From positions 1-64,000 of the forward strand of contig CACCNJ010000005.1 in the NCBI GenBank assembly GCA_902547295.1: a DNA stretch of 64,000 nt, given 5' to 3'. The notes under the pieces were generated by a model. It was not told the DNA's origin. It made no database searches and was given only the letters and a program-made list of their open reading frames with translations. This DNA comes from an uncultured SAR86 cluster bacterium. Lineage in GTDB: Bacteria; Pseudomonadota; Gammaproteobacteria; Magnimaribacterales; D2472. Within the stretch, counting starts at the first letter, position 1; every line of letters starts with the position of its first letter. Of the stretch, positions 39,350-48,385 are shown in pieces. Made by a program: the position numbers and the translations under genes.

Positions 39350-40200
39350 AAAATAAAATGTACTCTTTTGTAAAGATTGCAAGACTTGATAAGCCGATAG
39401 GTATTTATCTTTTGCTTTGGCCATCTTTATTAGGGTATGTGTTAGCAGGAATAAATTCAGAACTTGAGTTTAAAAACTTTCTAATCGTGGTCTTTGGCTC
39501 TATCTTAGTTCGATCTTGTGGCTGTGTTATTAATGATATTAGTGACTATAAGATAGATAAGCTTGTAAAAAGAACTTTAAACAGGCCTCTCGCATTGGGT
39601 TCAATTTCTTTAATTGAAGCTTGGTTATTTTTCCTAGCCTTAAGCGTTATGTCATTGTTGCTTTTATTTGAAACAAATTCTCTTACTATAAAGATCTCTA
39701 TATTTTTTGCTATTTTAATAATTTTGTACCCTCTTACAAAAAGATTCTTTGTTGCGCCACAGTTCATTCTTGGAATTACATTTGGATCTGGTTCAATTAT
39801 TGCTTATTCACTTGAATCGAATATCTTCTCTATGTCACTAGCGATTTTATATTCTGGAATAATTGCATGGATAATAAGTTTTGATACCTACTACGCTATG
39901 GAAGATAAAAATGATGACGAACAGATAGGTGTAAATTCTACAGCAATTTTATGGGGCAATAATTCAATAATATATTCGAAAATACTTCATATATTCTTTT
40001 ACATGTGTCTTTTAACTGTAGGATTGATTAATAGTTTTTCATACCTTTTTTTCTTGTTCTTTTTCATACTCATATATCTTTTTTTTCATCAGTCAAAAAT
40101 TATCAAAGAAGAGAAATATATCGAAGCATTTAAAATTAATAATTGGGTTGGTATTGTGGCTCTTGCTAGTTTTACATTTGAAATAATTTACTTGGGTTAG
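39346..40200 (+). CDS. ubiA: 4-hydroxybenzoate polyprenyltransferase UbiA
   Basis: A 284-residue polytopic inner-membrane enzyme that attaches the octaprenyl-type tail to 4-hydroxybenzoate. The first Asp-rich motif is NDISDYKIDKLVKRTLNRPL and the second is DTYYAMEDKNDD, the Mg-pyrophosphate sites. Length is typical. It is coupled to ubiC upstream, and the next gene starts at the base after its stop. Confidence 0.97.
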   Translation: MKNKMYSFVKIARLDKPIGIYLLLWPSLLGYVLAGINSELEFKNFLIVVFGSILVRSCGCVINDISDYKIDKLVKRTLNRPLALGSISLIEAWLFFLALSVMSLLLLFETNSLTIKISIFFAILIILYPLTKRFFVAPQFILGITFGSGSIIAYSLESNIFSMSLAILYSGIIAWIISFDTYYAMEDKNDDEQIGVNSTAILWGNNSIIYSKILHIFFYMCLLTVGLINSFSYLFFLFFFILIYLFFHQSKIIKEEKYIEAFKINNWVGIVALASFTFEIIYLG

Positions 40201-41337
40201 ATGAGTACTAATTTAAATTTTGTTGATAATTTTGATTCAATAGATGAAGCTCAGTTTAGTAAATTAATACGAAAGAATGATGCTCCTTTTATACAATATT
40301 CTTTTTTAAAGGCACTTGAAAATTCAGGGTGTGTTGGAAGAGACTTGGGCTGGACTCCCAAACATCTTGTGAAATCAAATGAAAATGTTTTAAGTGGTTT
40401 CATGCCAATGTACATAAAAAATAATAGTCATGGTGAGTTCGTTTTTGATCACTCATGGTCATATGCATTAAATAGAGCGGGAAGAAATTATTATCCTAAA
40501 TTGCTTACTGCTATACCCTTTACCCCATGTGAGACTAGAAAAATTATCACTGAATCAGATGCAAATGAATATGTTGAGAAAATAATTGAATTTATGGAAG
40601 AAAAAAATATTGAATCTTGGCATGTTCTCTACCCAGATGCAGATTTAAAAGAATTATTTCTTGAAAATAAACTTATAGAACGTTTTGGGTATAAATTTAT
40701 ATGGAAAAATAAACAATATGAGACATTTAATGACTACCTAAATATCTTTAAATCAAGACAAAGAAAAAATATTAAAAATGAAAGAAAAAAAATATCTGAC
40801 TTAAATATTACTTTCCAAATAAAAGAAAGTGACTCTTTGACACTTGAAGACTGGGAAGAATTTTTTAAATTTTATAAAAATACATATGAAGAAAGGTTAC
40901 AAAGACCCTATCTAAATATCGATTTCTTTAAAGAAATTCATAAATTCAAAAAAATCCTTAAGCCTGTTATTTTTTTTGCAGTGCATGATGATAAAAAAAT
41001 AGCTGGATCATTGTGTTTCATTGGTAATGACACCCTATATGGACGGCATTGGGGATCTTCTTTCAACATTGACTCACTTCATTTTGAAACCTGTTTTTAT
41101 CAAGGTATAGAATTTTGTATTGATAAAAAAATAAATTACTTTGATCCTGGTGTTCAAGGTGAACATAAAATAAGAAGAGGATTTGAGCCAATAAGGACTA
41201 GCTCATTCCACTACATAAAAGAAAATGATTTTAGAAATGCCATAATTGAATTTTGTGAGAAAGAGGAAGTTGAAATTAATAGATATCTCAAAGCATGTGA
41301 GAGATATACACCTTTTAATAAAGAATATAAAATTTAA
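40201..41337 (+). CDS. FemAB/GNAT-like acyltransferase family protein (PF04339-type)
   Basis: A 378-residue soluble protein. FIQYSFLKALENSGCVGRDLGWTP near the N-terminus, a Lys/Arg-rich SRQRKNIKNERKK, the RPYLNIDFF region and GRHWGSS...CFYQGIEFCI, then FDPGVQGEHKIRRGFEP, are typical of the family annotated as peptidoglycan biosynthesis/recognition or N-acetyltransferase. The fold is two GNAT-like domains as in FemX; the substrate is unknown. It follows ubiA without a gap. Confidence 0.87.
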   Translation: MSTNLNFVDNFDSIDEAQFSKLIRKNDAPFIQYSFLKALENSGCVGRDLGWTPKHLVKSNENVLSGFMPMYIKNNSHGEFVFDHSWSYALNRAGRNYYPKLLTAIPFTPCETRKIITESDANEYVEKIIEFMEEKNIESWHVLYPDADLKELFLENKLIERFGYKFIWKNKQYETFNDYLNIFKSRQRKNIKNERKKISDLNITFQIKESDSLTLEDWEEFFKFYKNTYEERLQRPYLNIDFFKEIHKFKKILKPVIFFAVHDDKKIAGSLCFIGNDTLYGRHWGSSFNIDSLHFETCFYQGIEFCIDKKINYFDPGVQGEHKIRRGFEPIRTSSFHYIKENDFRNAIIEFCEKEEVEINRYLKACERYTPFNKEYKI

Positions 41338-41339
41338 GA

Positions 41340-41762
41340 ATGATTAAATCTTTACCAAAAACAAGTCATCAGTTAGCTGTGTGCGAAGCTAACTTTTTGC
41401 GGTTAAAGAAAATCCTAAATAATTTTTCTGTGAATAAATATTTGTTTGAAACAATTAATCCTGACTCTTCATCTAATCCAATATCCTTTAGCGTAATTCA
41501 TAGAACAAAACATACATTAATAATTGAAGCTAAGCAGAAAATTAAATTAAAAAAGATGGAAAGTCTTATCATCAGAATACAAATTTCTTTAGATGCTAAA
41601 TTAGCTGAAGTTATATCTTTTCAAGGGGAGAGAGCAGTTCCATATTTTATGAAAGTTCTTAAAACGCAATCACGTGATGAAAAAATACAACAAAATAGAT
41701 TCTTAACTGAATGGCTGGAGAACATTTTTGCAAATGGAATAAATCCTCAAATTAAGATTTGA
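41340..41762 (+). CDS. DUF1249 protein, YqiB-like
   Basis: A 140-residue protein with HQLAVCEANFLRLKKIL near the start and a conserved LDAKLAEVISFQ segment, as in E. coli YqiB (DUF1249). The function is unknown. In E. coli yqiB lies in the nudF-yqiB-cpdA-yqiA-parE cluster; here yqiB and yqiA are adjacent and cpdA is missing. The stop overlaps the yqiA start (TGATG). Confidence 0.88.
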   Translation: MIKSLPKTSHQLAVCEANFLRLKKILNNFSVNKYLFETINPDSSSNPISFSVIHRTKHTLIIEAKQKIKLKKMESLIIRIQISLDAKLAEVISFQGERAVPYFMKVLKTQSRDEKIQQNRFLTEWLENIFANGINPQIKI

Positions 41763-42334
41763 TGGTAAAAACAATTTTATATTTTCATGGATTTGCCTCT
41801 TCTTCAGATTCAGATAAAGCAAAAATTATTAAGAGTTACATATCAAAAATTTCCAAAAAAATAAAAATATTTACTCCAGATCTTAGCAATAATTTTAAAG
41901 AAGCAAATAATCAGATAACAAAACTCATTGAAGAGAATGAAAAAGATTTTGTATTCATGGGAAGTTCTTTGGGTGGATACTATGCAAATTTTTTTGGAAG
42001 CATTAATAAATCAAAAGTTATCTTAATTAATCCAGCTATTCCTCCATTAAAAGGTTTTGAAGAATACCTTGGTGAAAATGAAAATTATTCGACTGGAGAA
42101 AAATTTATAGTTACCAAAGATGATATAAAATTTTTAAGATCACTTGTAACAAAAAAATTTAATAATCAAAAAAATACATTAGTCTTTCTAGAATCCGGAG
42201 ATGAAGTTCTTAATTATGTTGAGGCTGCTAAATACTTTTTAGGGTCAAATATAGATATAACATATGGTGGAAGTCATTCATATGAATCCATTACAAATAA
42301 ACTAGAAAAAATTGTCAGATTTATAAATATTTAA
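41762..42334 (+). CDS. yqiA: YqiA-type alpha/beta-fold esterase
   Basis: A 190-residue small hydrolase (UPF0227). YFHGFASSSDSDKAKII near the start, the nucleophile elbow MGSSLGGYYANFF (GxSxG) and a final GGSHSYE carrying the His are family marks. E. coli YqiA has esterase activity on short acyl chains. I choose ATG 41762, overlapping the DUF1249 stop, over the TTG one codon earlier. Confidence 0.9.
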   Translation: MVKTILYFHGFASSSDSDKAKIIKSYISKISKKIKIFTPDLSNNFKEANNQITKLIEENEKDFVFMGSSLGGYYANFFGSINKSKVILINPAIPPLKGFEEYLGENENYSTGEKFIVTKDDIKFLRSLVTKKFNNQKNTLVFLESGDEVLNYVEAAKYFLGSNIDITYGGSHSYESITNKLEKIVRFINI

Positions 42335-42369
42335 TTTATTGAACTGAAATTGAACATAAAACTTCCTTT

Positions 42370-42471
42370 TGCACAGAATTAATGCATAATATTACCTATA
42401 TTAGTGCAAATATATCAATTTAATGCATTAGTAGTATATATAATCAAAATTAAAATTTACATTTGTAGGAG
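42370..42471 (+). promoter_or_regulatory. glnA regulatory region: half-palindromic TGCA repeats, -10 box and ribosome site
   Basis: TGCAC-N7-ATGCA at 42370-42386 has the size and ends of an NtrC site but matches its centre poorly. TTAGTGCA (42401-42408) and the perfect palindrome TAATGCATTA (42421-42430) follow. TATAAT at 42439-42444 is a good -10 without a consensus -35, and AGGAG at 42467-42471 is a strong ribosome site six bases before the ATG. I see no sigma-54 GG/GC promoter. An activator-dependent sigma-70 promoter is one reading. Confidence 0.4.
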
Positions 42472-42477
42472 AAATAA

Positions 42478-43449
42478 ATGAAAACATACGAATATATTTG
42501 GCTTGATGGTTATCAACCTGAGCCATCGATGAGAAGTAAAGTTAAAGCGACTAGGGATGAAACACCGCCTGAATGGTCCTTTGATGGATCTTCAACTCAA
42601 CAAGCAGAGGGAGGAAGTTCAGACTGTCTACTATTACCAGTTCAAACATATGAAAATCCAAATGGGCATGATTTAGTTATGACACAAGTTCAAGCAGCTG
42701 ATCACACTACTCATCCATCAAATTTTAGAGCAGCTGCAGCCGAAGTTGTCACAGATGAATGGTGGTTTGGATTTGAACAGGAATACTTTTTTACTGATCC
42801 TGAAACTGGTGAACCATTGGGATGGGAAAATGGAGAGCCTGGTCCTCAAGGTCCATACTATTGTGCGGTTGGAGCTGGAAATGTTTCTGGAAGAGAAGTT
42901 TCTGATGCTCACCTAATGGCTTGCTTAGATCTAGGAATAGAATTAACTGGAACTAATGCTGAAGTTGCAATAGGTCAATGGGAATATCAATGTTTTGGTA
43001 AAGGTATCAAAGCTGCCGATGATCTATGGGTAAGTCGATACATGCTGTATAAGATTGCTGAAGAGTTTGGTGTTGGTGTAAATATCCATCCAAAGCCAAA
43101 AACTGGTGATTGGAATGGATCAGGGATGCATACAAACTTTTCAAATGAAGCTATGCGAACTGGTGGAAGTGAAGAACTCTACTCATCAATTTGCGATAAG
43201 CTTGGTGAAGTTCATGAAGAAGGTATTTCATCATATGGCTCTGACAATGATATGAGACTTACTGGATTACATGAAACTCAAAGCATTGAAAAATTTTCAT
43301 ATGGTGTGAGTGACAGAGGTGCCAGTATAAGAATACCTGTTGCTACAGTTGAGAATGGCTGGAACGGATATCTTGAAGATAGAAGGCCAGCTTCAAACGC
43401 TGATCCATATAAAATCCTATCTCATATAGTAGGAACGCTTACAAAGTAA
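42478..43449 (+). CDS. glnII: Glutamine synthetase type II (eukaryote-like, GlnII)
   Basis: Makes glutamine from glutamate, ammonia and ATP. The 323-residue length and the pattern (YEYIWLDGY, WSFDGSSTQQAEG, WWFGFEQEYFF, GPYYCAVGAG, NAEVAIGQWEYQ, NGSGMHTNFS, and RIPVAT) are those of type II synthetases from eukaryotes, rhizobia and some actinomycetes. Type I enzymes of most gammaproteobacteria are about 470 residues and end with an adenylylation Tyr loop, absent here. It is followed, after a terminator hairpin, by ntrB and ntrC, the place where type I glnA sits in enteric bacteria. Confidence 0.96.
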   Translation: MKTYEYIWLDGYQPEPSMRSKVKATRDETPPEWSFDGSSTQQAEGGSSDCLLLPVQTYENPNGHDLVMTQVQAADHTTHPSNFRAAAAEVVTDEWWFGFEQEYFFTDPETGEPLGWENGEPGPQGPYYCAVGAGNVSGREVSDAHLMACLDLGIELTGTNAEVAIGQWEYQCFGKGIKAADDLWVSRYMLYKIAEEFGVGVNIHPKPKTGDWNGSGMHTNFSNEAMRTGGSEELYSSICDKLGEVHEEGISSYGSDNDMRLTGLHETQSIEKFSYGVSDRGASIRIPVATVENGWNGYLEDRRPASNADPYKILSHIVGTLTK

Positions 43450-43460
43450 ATAATTTTATT

Positions 43461-43495
43461 ATCTGCCTCATAAAAAATATATGAGGCAGATTTTA
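43461..43495 (+). terminator. Hairpin with short T tract between glnII and ntrB
   Basis: ATCTGCCTCAT (43461-43471) and ATGAGGCAGAT (43481-43491) form a perfect 11-bp stem with a 9-base loop, followed by TTTAT. It begins 11 bases after the synthetase stop and ends just before the ntrB ATG at 43501. It should stop most transcripts, leaving ntrBC at a lower level. Confidence 0.88.
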
Positions 43496-43500
43496 TAGAT

Positions 43501-44580
43501 ATGAAGATAAGCAAATCAGAATTAAATTTCCTGAATCAGTTAACCACTGAGATAATTATTTTAGACAAAGAATACAGAATCATTTGGTTGAATGACTCTG
43601 CTTTGAATAAAGGCTGGGTAATTGACTCCAATAAAGATAAAAATCTTATTTCACTTCAACTATCTGAGGAGACTGCAGCATCTGTAATAAAATTACTAAA
43701 TAAATCAGTGGATAAAGGAAGCTCTCAAACTAGAAGAGATTTTCCATTAAAAACCACTAAAGATAAAAAACGAGAAATTGATTTTACAGTAAGGTTTATT
43801 AATTCTTATGACTGTATCTTAATTGAGATCTCATGTGTCGATAATCTTAATAAAATTATTGATTCAACTAAAACCTTTTCAACTCAAAAGATTGCAGCTA
43901 ATCTTGCGAGAACCCTTGCCCATGAAGTAAAGAATCCCCTATCAGGTATTAAAGGAAGTGCACAAATCTTAGATAAAAAGCTTACAGATGATTATTCATC
44001 TAAATTTTTAAAAATCATTATTGATGAAACAGATAGATTAAACTCAATAGTAACGAAAATTCTTACTCCTCCATCAAAGCCAAACCTAAGTCTTTTTAAC
44101 ATTCATTCTGCACTTGAGCAGGTATATGCTCTTGTGAAGGCAGATAAAAAAAATATTAAATTTATCAGAGATTATGATCCAAGTATTCCTAAGATTAACG
44201 GTGATGAAAATCTTTTTGTTCAAGCAATTTTAAATATTGTTAAAAATGCTCAACAAGCAATTGAAAACGAAGATGATCCCTCGATCACAATAAAATCAAG
44301 AATTCAATATGGTAGGCCTGTAAATGGAACCGTCTATCCAACAATATGCTCTATAGATATTATTGACAATGGGCCTGGTATTCCTAATGAAATACATGAT
44401 CAGGTTTTCTTTCCAATGGTATCTGTTAAAGAAAATGGCTCCGGTCTTGGCTTAACAATTGCTCAAGACATTATAAGAATTCATGGAGGTGGAATAATTT
44501 TTTCATCTAACCCCGGCGATACAGTTTTTTCAATTCAAATCCCTATAAAGGTTGCGGATAAGGAGTCTAAAATTGCATAG
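43501..44580 (+). CDS. ntrB: Nitrogen-regulation sensor kinase NtrB (GlnL)
   Basis: A 359-residue cytoplasmic histidine kinase. An N-terminal PAS domain (about 10-115) precedes the H-box LARTLAHEVKNPLSGIKG with phospho-acceptor His141, an N-box NIVKNAQQAIE, and G-boxes DNGPGIP and GSGLGLTIAQ. There are no membrane helices, as expected for NtrB, which senses nitrogen through PII protein. The start lies directly behind a terminator hairpin, and I see no good Shine-Dalgarno. ntrC follows with an eight-base overlap if its TTG start is used. Confidence 0.95.
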   Translation: MKISKSELNFLNQLTTEIIILDKEYRIIWLNDSALNKGWVIDSNKDKNLISLQLSEETAASVIKLLNKSVDKGSSQTRRDFPLKTTKDKKREIDFTVRFINSYDCILIEISCVDNLNKIIDSTKTFSTQKIAANLARTLAHEVKNPLSGIKGSAQILDKKLTDDYSSKFLKIIIDETDRLNSIVTKILTPPSKPNLSLFNIHSALEQVYALVKADKKNIKFIRDYDPSIPKINGDENLFVQAILNIVKNAQQAIENEDDPSITIKSRIQYGRPVNGTVYPTICSIDIIDNGPGIPNEIHDQVFFPMVSVKENGSGLGLTIAQDIIRIHGGGIIFSSNPGDTVFSIQIPIKVADKESKIA

Positions 44581-45949
44581 CATATGGGTGGCAGACGATG
44601 ACGAGGCAATAAGACTAATTCTAGAAGAAAGTCTCACAAGCTCAGGCTTTGAAACAAAAAGTTTTTCATCTGGAGAAGAATTAATAAAAGAATTAGATGC
44701 TTCTCAACCAGATTTAATAATTACCGATGTGCAAATGCCAGGTATGCTTGGTTATGACCTTCTTAAGCATATAAATAATAATTACGAAGATATTCCTGTG
44801 ATTATTATGACAGCTTTTGCTGACATGCAAGCAGCAGTAGAATCTTTCGGAGGTGGTGCATTTGAATATTTACCAAAACCATTTGATTTAGAAGAAGCTA
44901 CTGAAATAATAAATAGAGCACTTGAAGATAAACCAAAAACAAAAGGTTTAAAAAAAGATAATAAGTTAGACATCATTGGTGAATCTCATGCAATGCAAAA
45001 TGTTTTTAGAGCAATTGGAAAATTATCAACTACAATTGCGACGGTTCTAATTCAAGGTGAGTCTGGTACAGGTAAAGAGTTAATTGCTAAATCACTCCAT
45101 AAGAATAGTCCAAGATATGACATGCCATTTATTGCTCTTAACATGGCAGACATTCCAAAAGAACTAGTTGAGTCAGAACTTTTTGGACATGAGAAAGGTT
45201 CATTTACTGGGGCAGTTGACAAAAGAATTGGTAGATTTGAGCAAGCAAATGGAGGAACGCTTTTTCTTGATGAAATTGGAGATATGCCACTAGATTCGCA
45301 AACAAGGCTTTTAAGAGTATTGTCAAATAAAGAGTTTTATAGAGTTGGTGGAGATAAACCTATAAAAGTAGACGTAAGAATTATTGCTGCAACACACCAA
45401 AATCTTAATAACCTAGTTTCTCAAAAAAACTTTAGAGAAGATCTTTTCTATAGACTAAATGTTATCAAAATTGACGTGCCGCCTCTTAGAGACAGAATTG
45501 AGGACATAACAGATTTATCAAAGTATTTCTTGAAAAACTACTCTGATTCACTAGACGAAGATTTAAAAGTTGTCACTGAAGATGCTATGAATTTAATGAA
45601 AAAGTATGATTGGCCGGGAAATGTTAGACAGTTAGAAAATATTTGTTACTGGCTAACTTTAATGTCTCCTTCACAAAATGTTAAATCTCAGGATCTTCCT
45701 TCAGAAATAAAGGAGTTTGAAGTTACTGATATTCCATCATCTTCATGGGAGGATGGAATGCAAAACTGGCTTAAGAATGTATCAATGAATATTGACTCAG
45801 GTTTATCTGAAATAGCAATTACAAAAATTGAGAAAATGTTAATTAAGACTGCTTTAGAAAGATCAAATGGCAAAAAGAATGATGCAGCTCAAATTTTAGG
45901 ATGGGGAAGAAATACACTTTCAAAGAAAATGAAAGAACATGGCATTTAA
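44573..45949 (+). CDS. ntrC: Nitrogen-regulation response regulator NtrC (GlnG)
   Basis: A 458-residue sigma-54 activator: receiver domain with Asp52 in TDVQMPG, AAA+ domain with GESGTGKE (162-169), sigma-54 contact loop GSFTGA (209-214, Ser for the usual first Ala) and a Fis-type helix-turn-helix at the end (AAQILGWGRNTLSKKM). I place the start at TTG 44573: AAGGAG lies seven bases before it and the protein then begins like other NtrCs (HSIWVADDD). An in-frame ATG at 44552 inside ntrB is less likely. Confidence 0.95.
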   Translation: MHSIWVADDDEAIRLILEESLTSSGFETKSFSSGEELIKELDASQPDLIITDVQMPGMLGYDLLKHINNNYEDIPVIIMTAFADMQAAVESFGGGAFEYLPKPFDLEEATEIINRALEDKPKTKGLKKDNKLDIIGESHAMQNVFRAIGKLSTTIATVLIQGESGTGKELIAKSLHKNSPRYDMPFIALNMADIPKELVESELFGHEKGSFTGAVDKRIGRFEQANGGTLFLDEIGDMPLDSQTRLLRVLSNKEFYRVGGDKPIKVDVRIIAATHQNLNNLVSQKNFREDLFYRLNVIKIDVPPLRDRIEDITDLSKYFLKNYSDSLDEDLKVVTEDAMNLMKKYDWPGNVRQLENICYWLTLMSPSQNVKSQDLPSEIKEFEVTDIPSSSWEDGMQNWLKNVSMNIDSGLSEIAITKIEKMLIKTALERSNGKKNDAAQILGWGRNTLSKKMKEHGI

Positions 45950-46350
45950 ACCAATGGAAGATTGCTCATTTTCCACTCATTAATACCCCCTCTTAAAATA
46001 AAAATATCTTTTAACCCCTCTTTCTTTAATGTTTCGCCCGCATTGGTAGACGAACTTCCCGTTTCACATACTAACACTACAGATTTTGTAGAATTAATAA
46101 TTTCATTTGATCTTCTTGAAACATCATTTACAGGAATATTAATTGATGCTGTTATATGACCGGAATTAAAAGCTTCAGAACTTCTAAGATCAACAATTAA
46201 TGCCTGATCTTGGTTTGAAAGACTAATTAATGATTGGCAAGATATTTTTGTTCCACCTTTTTTAGAATTTGATATAAAAAATAGTATAAGAATAATTACA
46301 AGAGGTACTGAAAAATAAAAATGTTCTATTAAAAAATTAATTAGTTCCAT
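45946..46350 (-). CDS. Rhodanese-domain protein with N-terminal membrane anchor
   Basis: A 134-residue protein with one N-terminal helix (FSVPLVIILILFFIS) and a rhodanese domain: LIVDLRSSEAFNSGHITASINIP and VVLVCETGSSSTNAG, where the Cys is the sulfur-carrying active site. It resembles YibN, which is encoded beside gpm genes in gammaproteobacteria; here gpmA lies divergently 45 bases away. Its stop overlaps that of ntrC by four bases, tail to tail. Confidence 0.9.
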   Translation of the reverse strand: MELINFLIEHFYFSVPLVIILILFFISNSKKGGTKISCQSLISLSNQDQALIVDLRSSEAFNSGHITASINIPVNDVSRRSNEIINSTKSVVLVCETGSSSTNAGETLKKEGLKDIFILRGGINEWKMSNLPLV

Positions 46351-46395
46351 ATGTGTATTATCTATTAAAATGGAAGATATTAATAAAAAATATAA

Positions 46396-47019
46396 ATGAA
46401 TAATACAAGTTTAATTTTAGTTCGGCACGGTCAAAGCGAATGGAATGAAAAAAATCTTTTTACTGGTTGGGAAAATCCAGGACTGACAAAAAAAGGAATT
46501 GATGAAGCAAAACATGCTGGCATATTAATAAACGACCTCGATATCGAATTTGATCATCTATTTACTTCAGTTTTAGATAGAGCCAAACTCACCGGAGCAA
46601 TCATTCTAGAGAATATCAATCAGAAAGATCTAGATTCTATTGAAAACAAAGCTCTCAATGAAAGATTCTATGGTGACCTTCAAGGTCTTAATAAAGATGA
46701 ATGTAGGCAAAAATGGGGTGCTGAACAGGTACAAATTTGGAGAAGATCTTATGATGTTGGTCCGCCTGGGGGAGAGTCACTAAAAGAAACTGGAGAGAGA
46801 GTTTTACCATATTATTTAAATGAGATTTACCCATTAATACTTCAAGGCAAAAATGTTTTGGTAGCTGCACATGGAAATTCTCTTAGGTCATTAATAATGC
46901 ATTTAGACAAATTGTCATCTGATGAAATTGTTAAATTGGAAATACCAACTGGGGCTCCTATTCAATATATCTTTGATAATGAGGGTGAAGTATTAATTAA
47001 AAAAAATTTAATAGAATAA
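46396..47019 (+). CDS. gpmA: 2,3-bisphosphoglycerate-dependent phosphoglycerate mutase
   Basis: Interconverts 3- and 2-phosphoglycerate in glycolysis. LVRHGQSEWNEKNLFTGWENPGLT is the phosphohistidine signature, RFYGDLQGLNK and SYDVGPPGGESL follow, and AAHGNSLRSLIMHLD holds the second His. At 207 residues it is the shorter form; E. coli GpmA is 250, and the missing part falls in the middle loop. The stop is one base before the mutY start. Confidence 0.95.
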   Translation: MNNTSLILVRHGQSEWNEKNLFTGWENPGLTKKGIDEAKHAGILINDLDIEFDHLFTSVLDRAKLTGAIILENINQKDLDSIENKALNERFYGDLQGLNKDECRQKWGAEQVQIWRRSYDVGPPGGESLKETGERVLPYYLNEIYPLILQGKNVLVAAHGNSLRSLIMHLDKLSSDEIVKLEIPTGAPIQYIFDNEGEVLIKKNLIE

Positions 47020-47020
47020 T

Positions 47021-48031
47021 TTGAAACAAAATAATAAAAATTTTTCTCAGGTTATTCCGCAGTGGTACATGACCTCTGGCAGAAATAACTTGCCGTGGAG
47101 AAAAGGAATATCTCCATACAAGGTTTGGATATCTGAGATAATGCTTCAACAAACTCAAGTCAAAACAGTCATACCTTTTTTTAATGCTTTTATAAAAAAA
47201 TTTCCAAACTTAAAATCGATATCAAAAGCTTCAGAAGATGAGATTCTCGCTCTTTGGACGGGTTTGGGTTTTTATAGGAGAGCAAAAAATATCTTTAAAA
47301 CTAAAGAAATAATTAAAAATGAATTTAAGAATAGATTTCCAAAAAAATTTGAGGAATTAATTCTTTTACCAGGTATTGGTAGATCGACTGCAGGAGCAAT
47401 TATGTCAATTGCATACAACAAATCGTATCCGATACTTGATGCAAATGTTAAAAGAGTTATTTCAAGATACGAAAATATAGATATTGAACAAAAAAATGCA
47501 ATTAAGTCTTTATGGGAATTATCTGAAACATATACCCCTTCAGAAAACATCTTTGAATATACTCAAGGAATCATGGACTTAGGCGCAACAATATGCCACT
47601 TGAGATCTCCAAAATGTTCAATTTGTCCTTTAAACGTTTCTTGTAAAAGCGCTTTTAAAGACTTCAAAACTGTTAAGAAGGTCAAAAAACAAAAATTAAT
47701 CAAAAGAATTAATTTTACGTTAGCTCACTCAAATCAATCCTTTCTATTATTTAAAAAAAATGAGCAGAGTTTTTGGGAAAGTTTATGGACTCCATATGAC
47801 AATCAACTTCTAAAAAGTAAAAGCATTTTTAAAGATCCAAAGAAGGTTGAAACTCGTCACCTCAATCATGCGCTATCCCATATAGATTTGGATATTACTG
47901 TTGAAATTTTTGAGTACGACAAACCTTTTAAAATTGAAACTAACCTGGAACATCAATGGATAAATAAATCTGAAATTAATGATTTTGGTCTGCCTAAGCC
48001 TATAAAGACTATAATACAAACCTATGTCTAA
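47021..48031 (+). CDS. mutY: Adenine DNA glycosylase MutY
   Basis: Removes A mispaired with 8-oxoG. The 336-residue protein has Glu39 in SEIMLQQTQV, Asp140 in ILDANVKRV following the HhH segment LPGIGRSTAG, and an iron-sulfur cluster loop Cys192-x6-Cys199-x2-Cys202-x5-Cys208. A C-terminal Nudix-like 8-oxoG-recognition domain follows, with LNHALSHIDLD. It starts with TTG one base after gpmA; no ATG fits. It overlaps yggX by eight bases, the conserved mutY-yggX pairing. Confidence 0.96.
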   Translation: MKQNNKNFSQVIPQWYMTSGRNNLPWRKGISPYKVWISEIMLQQTQVKTVIPFFNAFIKKFPNLKSISKASEDEILALWTGLGFYRRAKNIFKTKEIIKNEFKNRFPKKFEELILLPGIGRSTAGAIMSIAYNKSYPILDANVKRVISRYENIDIEQKNAIKSLWELSETYTPSENIFEYTQGIMDLGATICHLRSPKCSICPLNVSCKSAFKDFKTVKKVKKQKLIKRINFTLAHSNQSFLLFKKNEQSFWESLWTPYDNQLLKSKSIFKDPKKVETRHLNHALSHIDLDITVEIFEYDKPFKIETNLEHQWINKSEINDFGLPKPIKTIIQTYV

Positions 48032-48293
48032 AAAAATACTTTGTAAAAAGCTTAATAAAGAATTGCCTGCTTTAAATAATCCTCCTATGCCTGGTCCAAA
48101 AGGAATTGAACTAATGAATTCTATCTCAGAAGAAGCATGGGAAATGTGGAAATCTCATCAAACAACTCTCATAAATGAAAAACATTTAGATATGTCAGAT
48201 CCTGAAAATAGAAGATGGCTTCAAGATCAAATGGATAAATTTTTTAACAATGAAGACTATGAAAGTGCTGCAGGATTTAAGGCACTTGATTAG
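48024..48293 (+). CDS. yggX: Probable Fe(2+)-trafficking protein YggX
   Basis: An 89-residue protein with KILCKKLNKELPALNNPPMPG at the N-terminus, EEAWEMWKSHQTTLINEK and RRWLQDQMDKFF, near-invariant YggX segments including the single conserved Cys. It protects iron-sulfur proteins such as MutY from oxidative damage. It overlaps the end of mutY. Confidence 0.96.
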   Translation: MSKKILCKKLNKELPALNNPPMPGPKGIELMNSISEEAWEMWKSHQTTLINEKHLDMSDPENRRWLQDQMDKFFNNEDYESAAGFKALD

Positions 48294-48385
48294 CAATTTT
48301 TACCTACAAAAATCCTAAAATTTTTTGATTTACAAAGTAAATAAAATAGAGTTTAATTTTCTTAAATATCCTTGGGGAAAATTCT

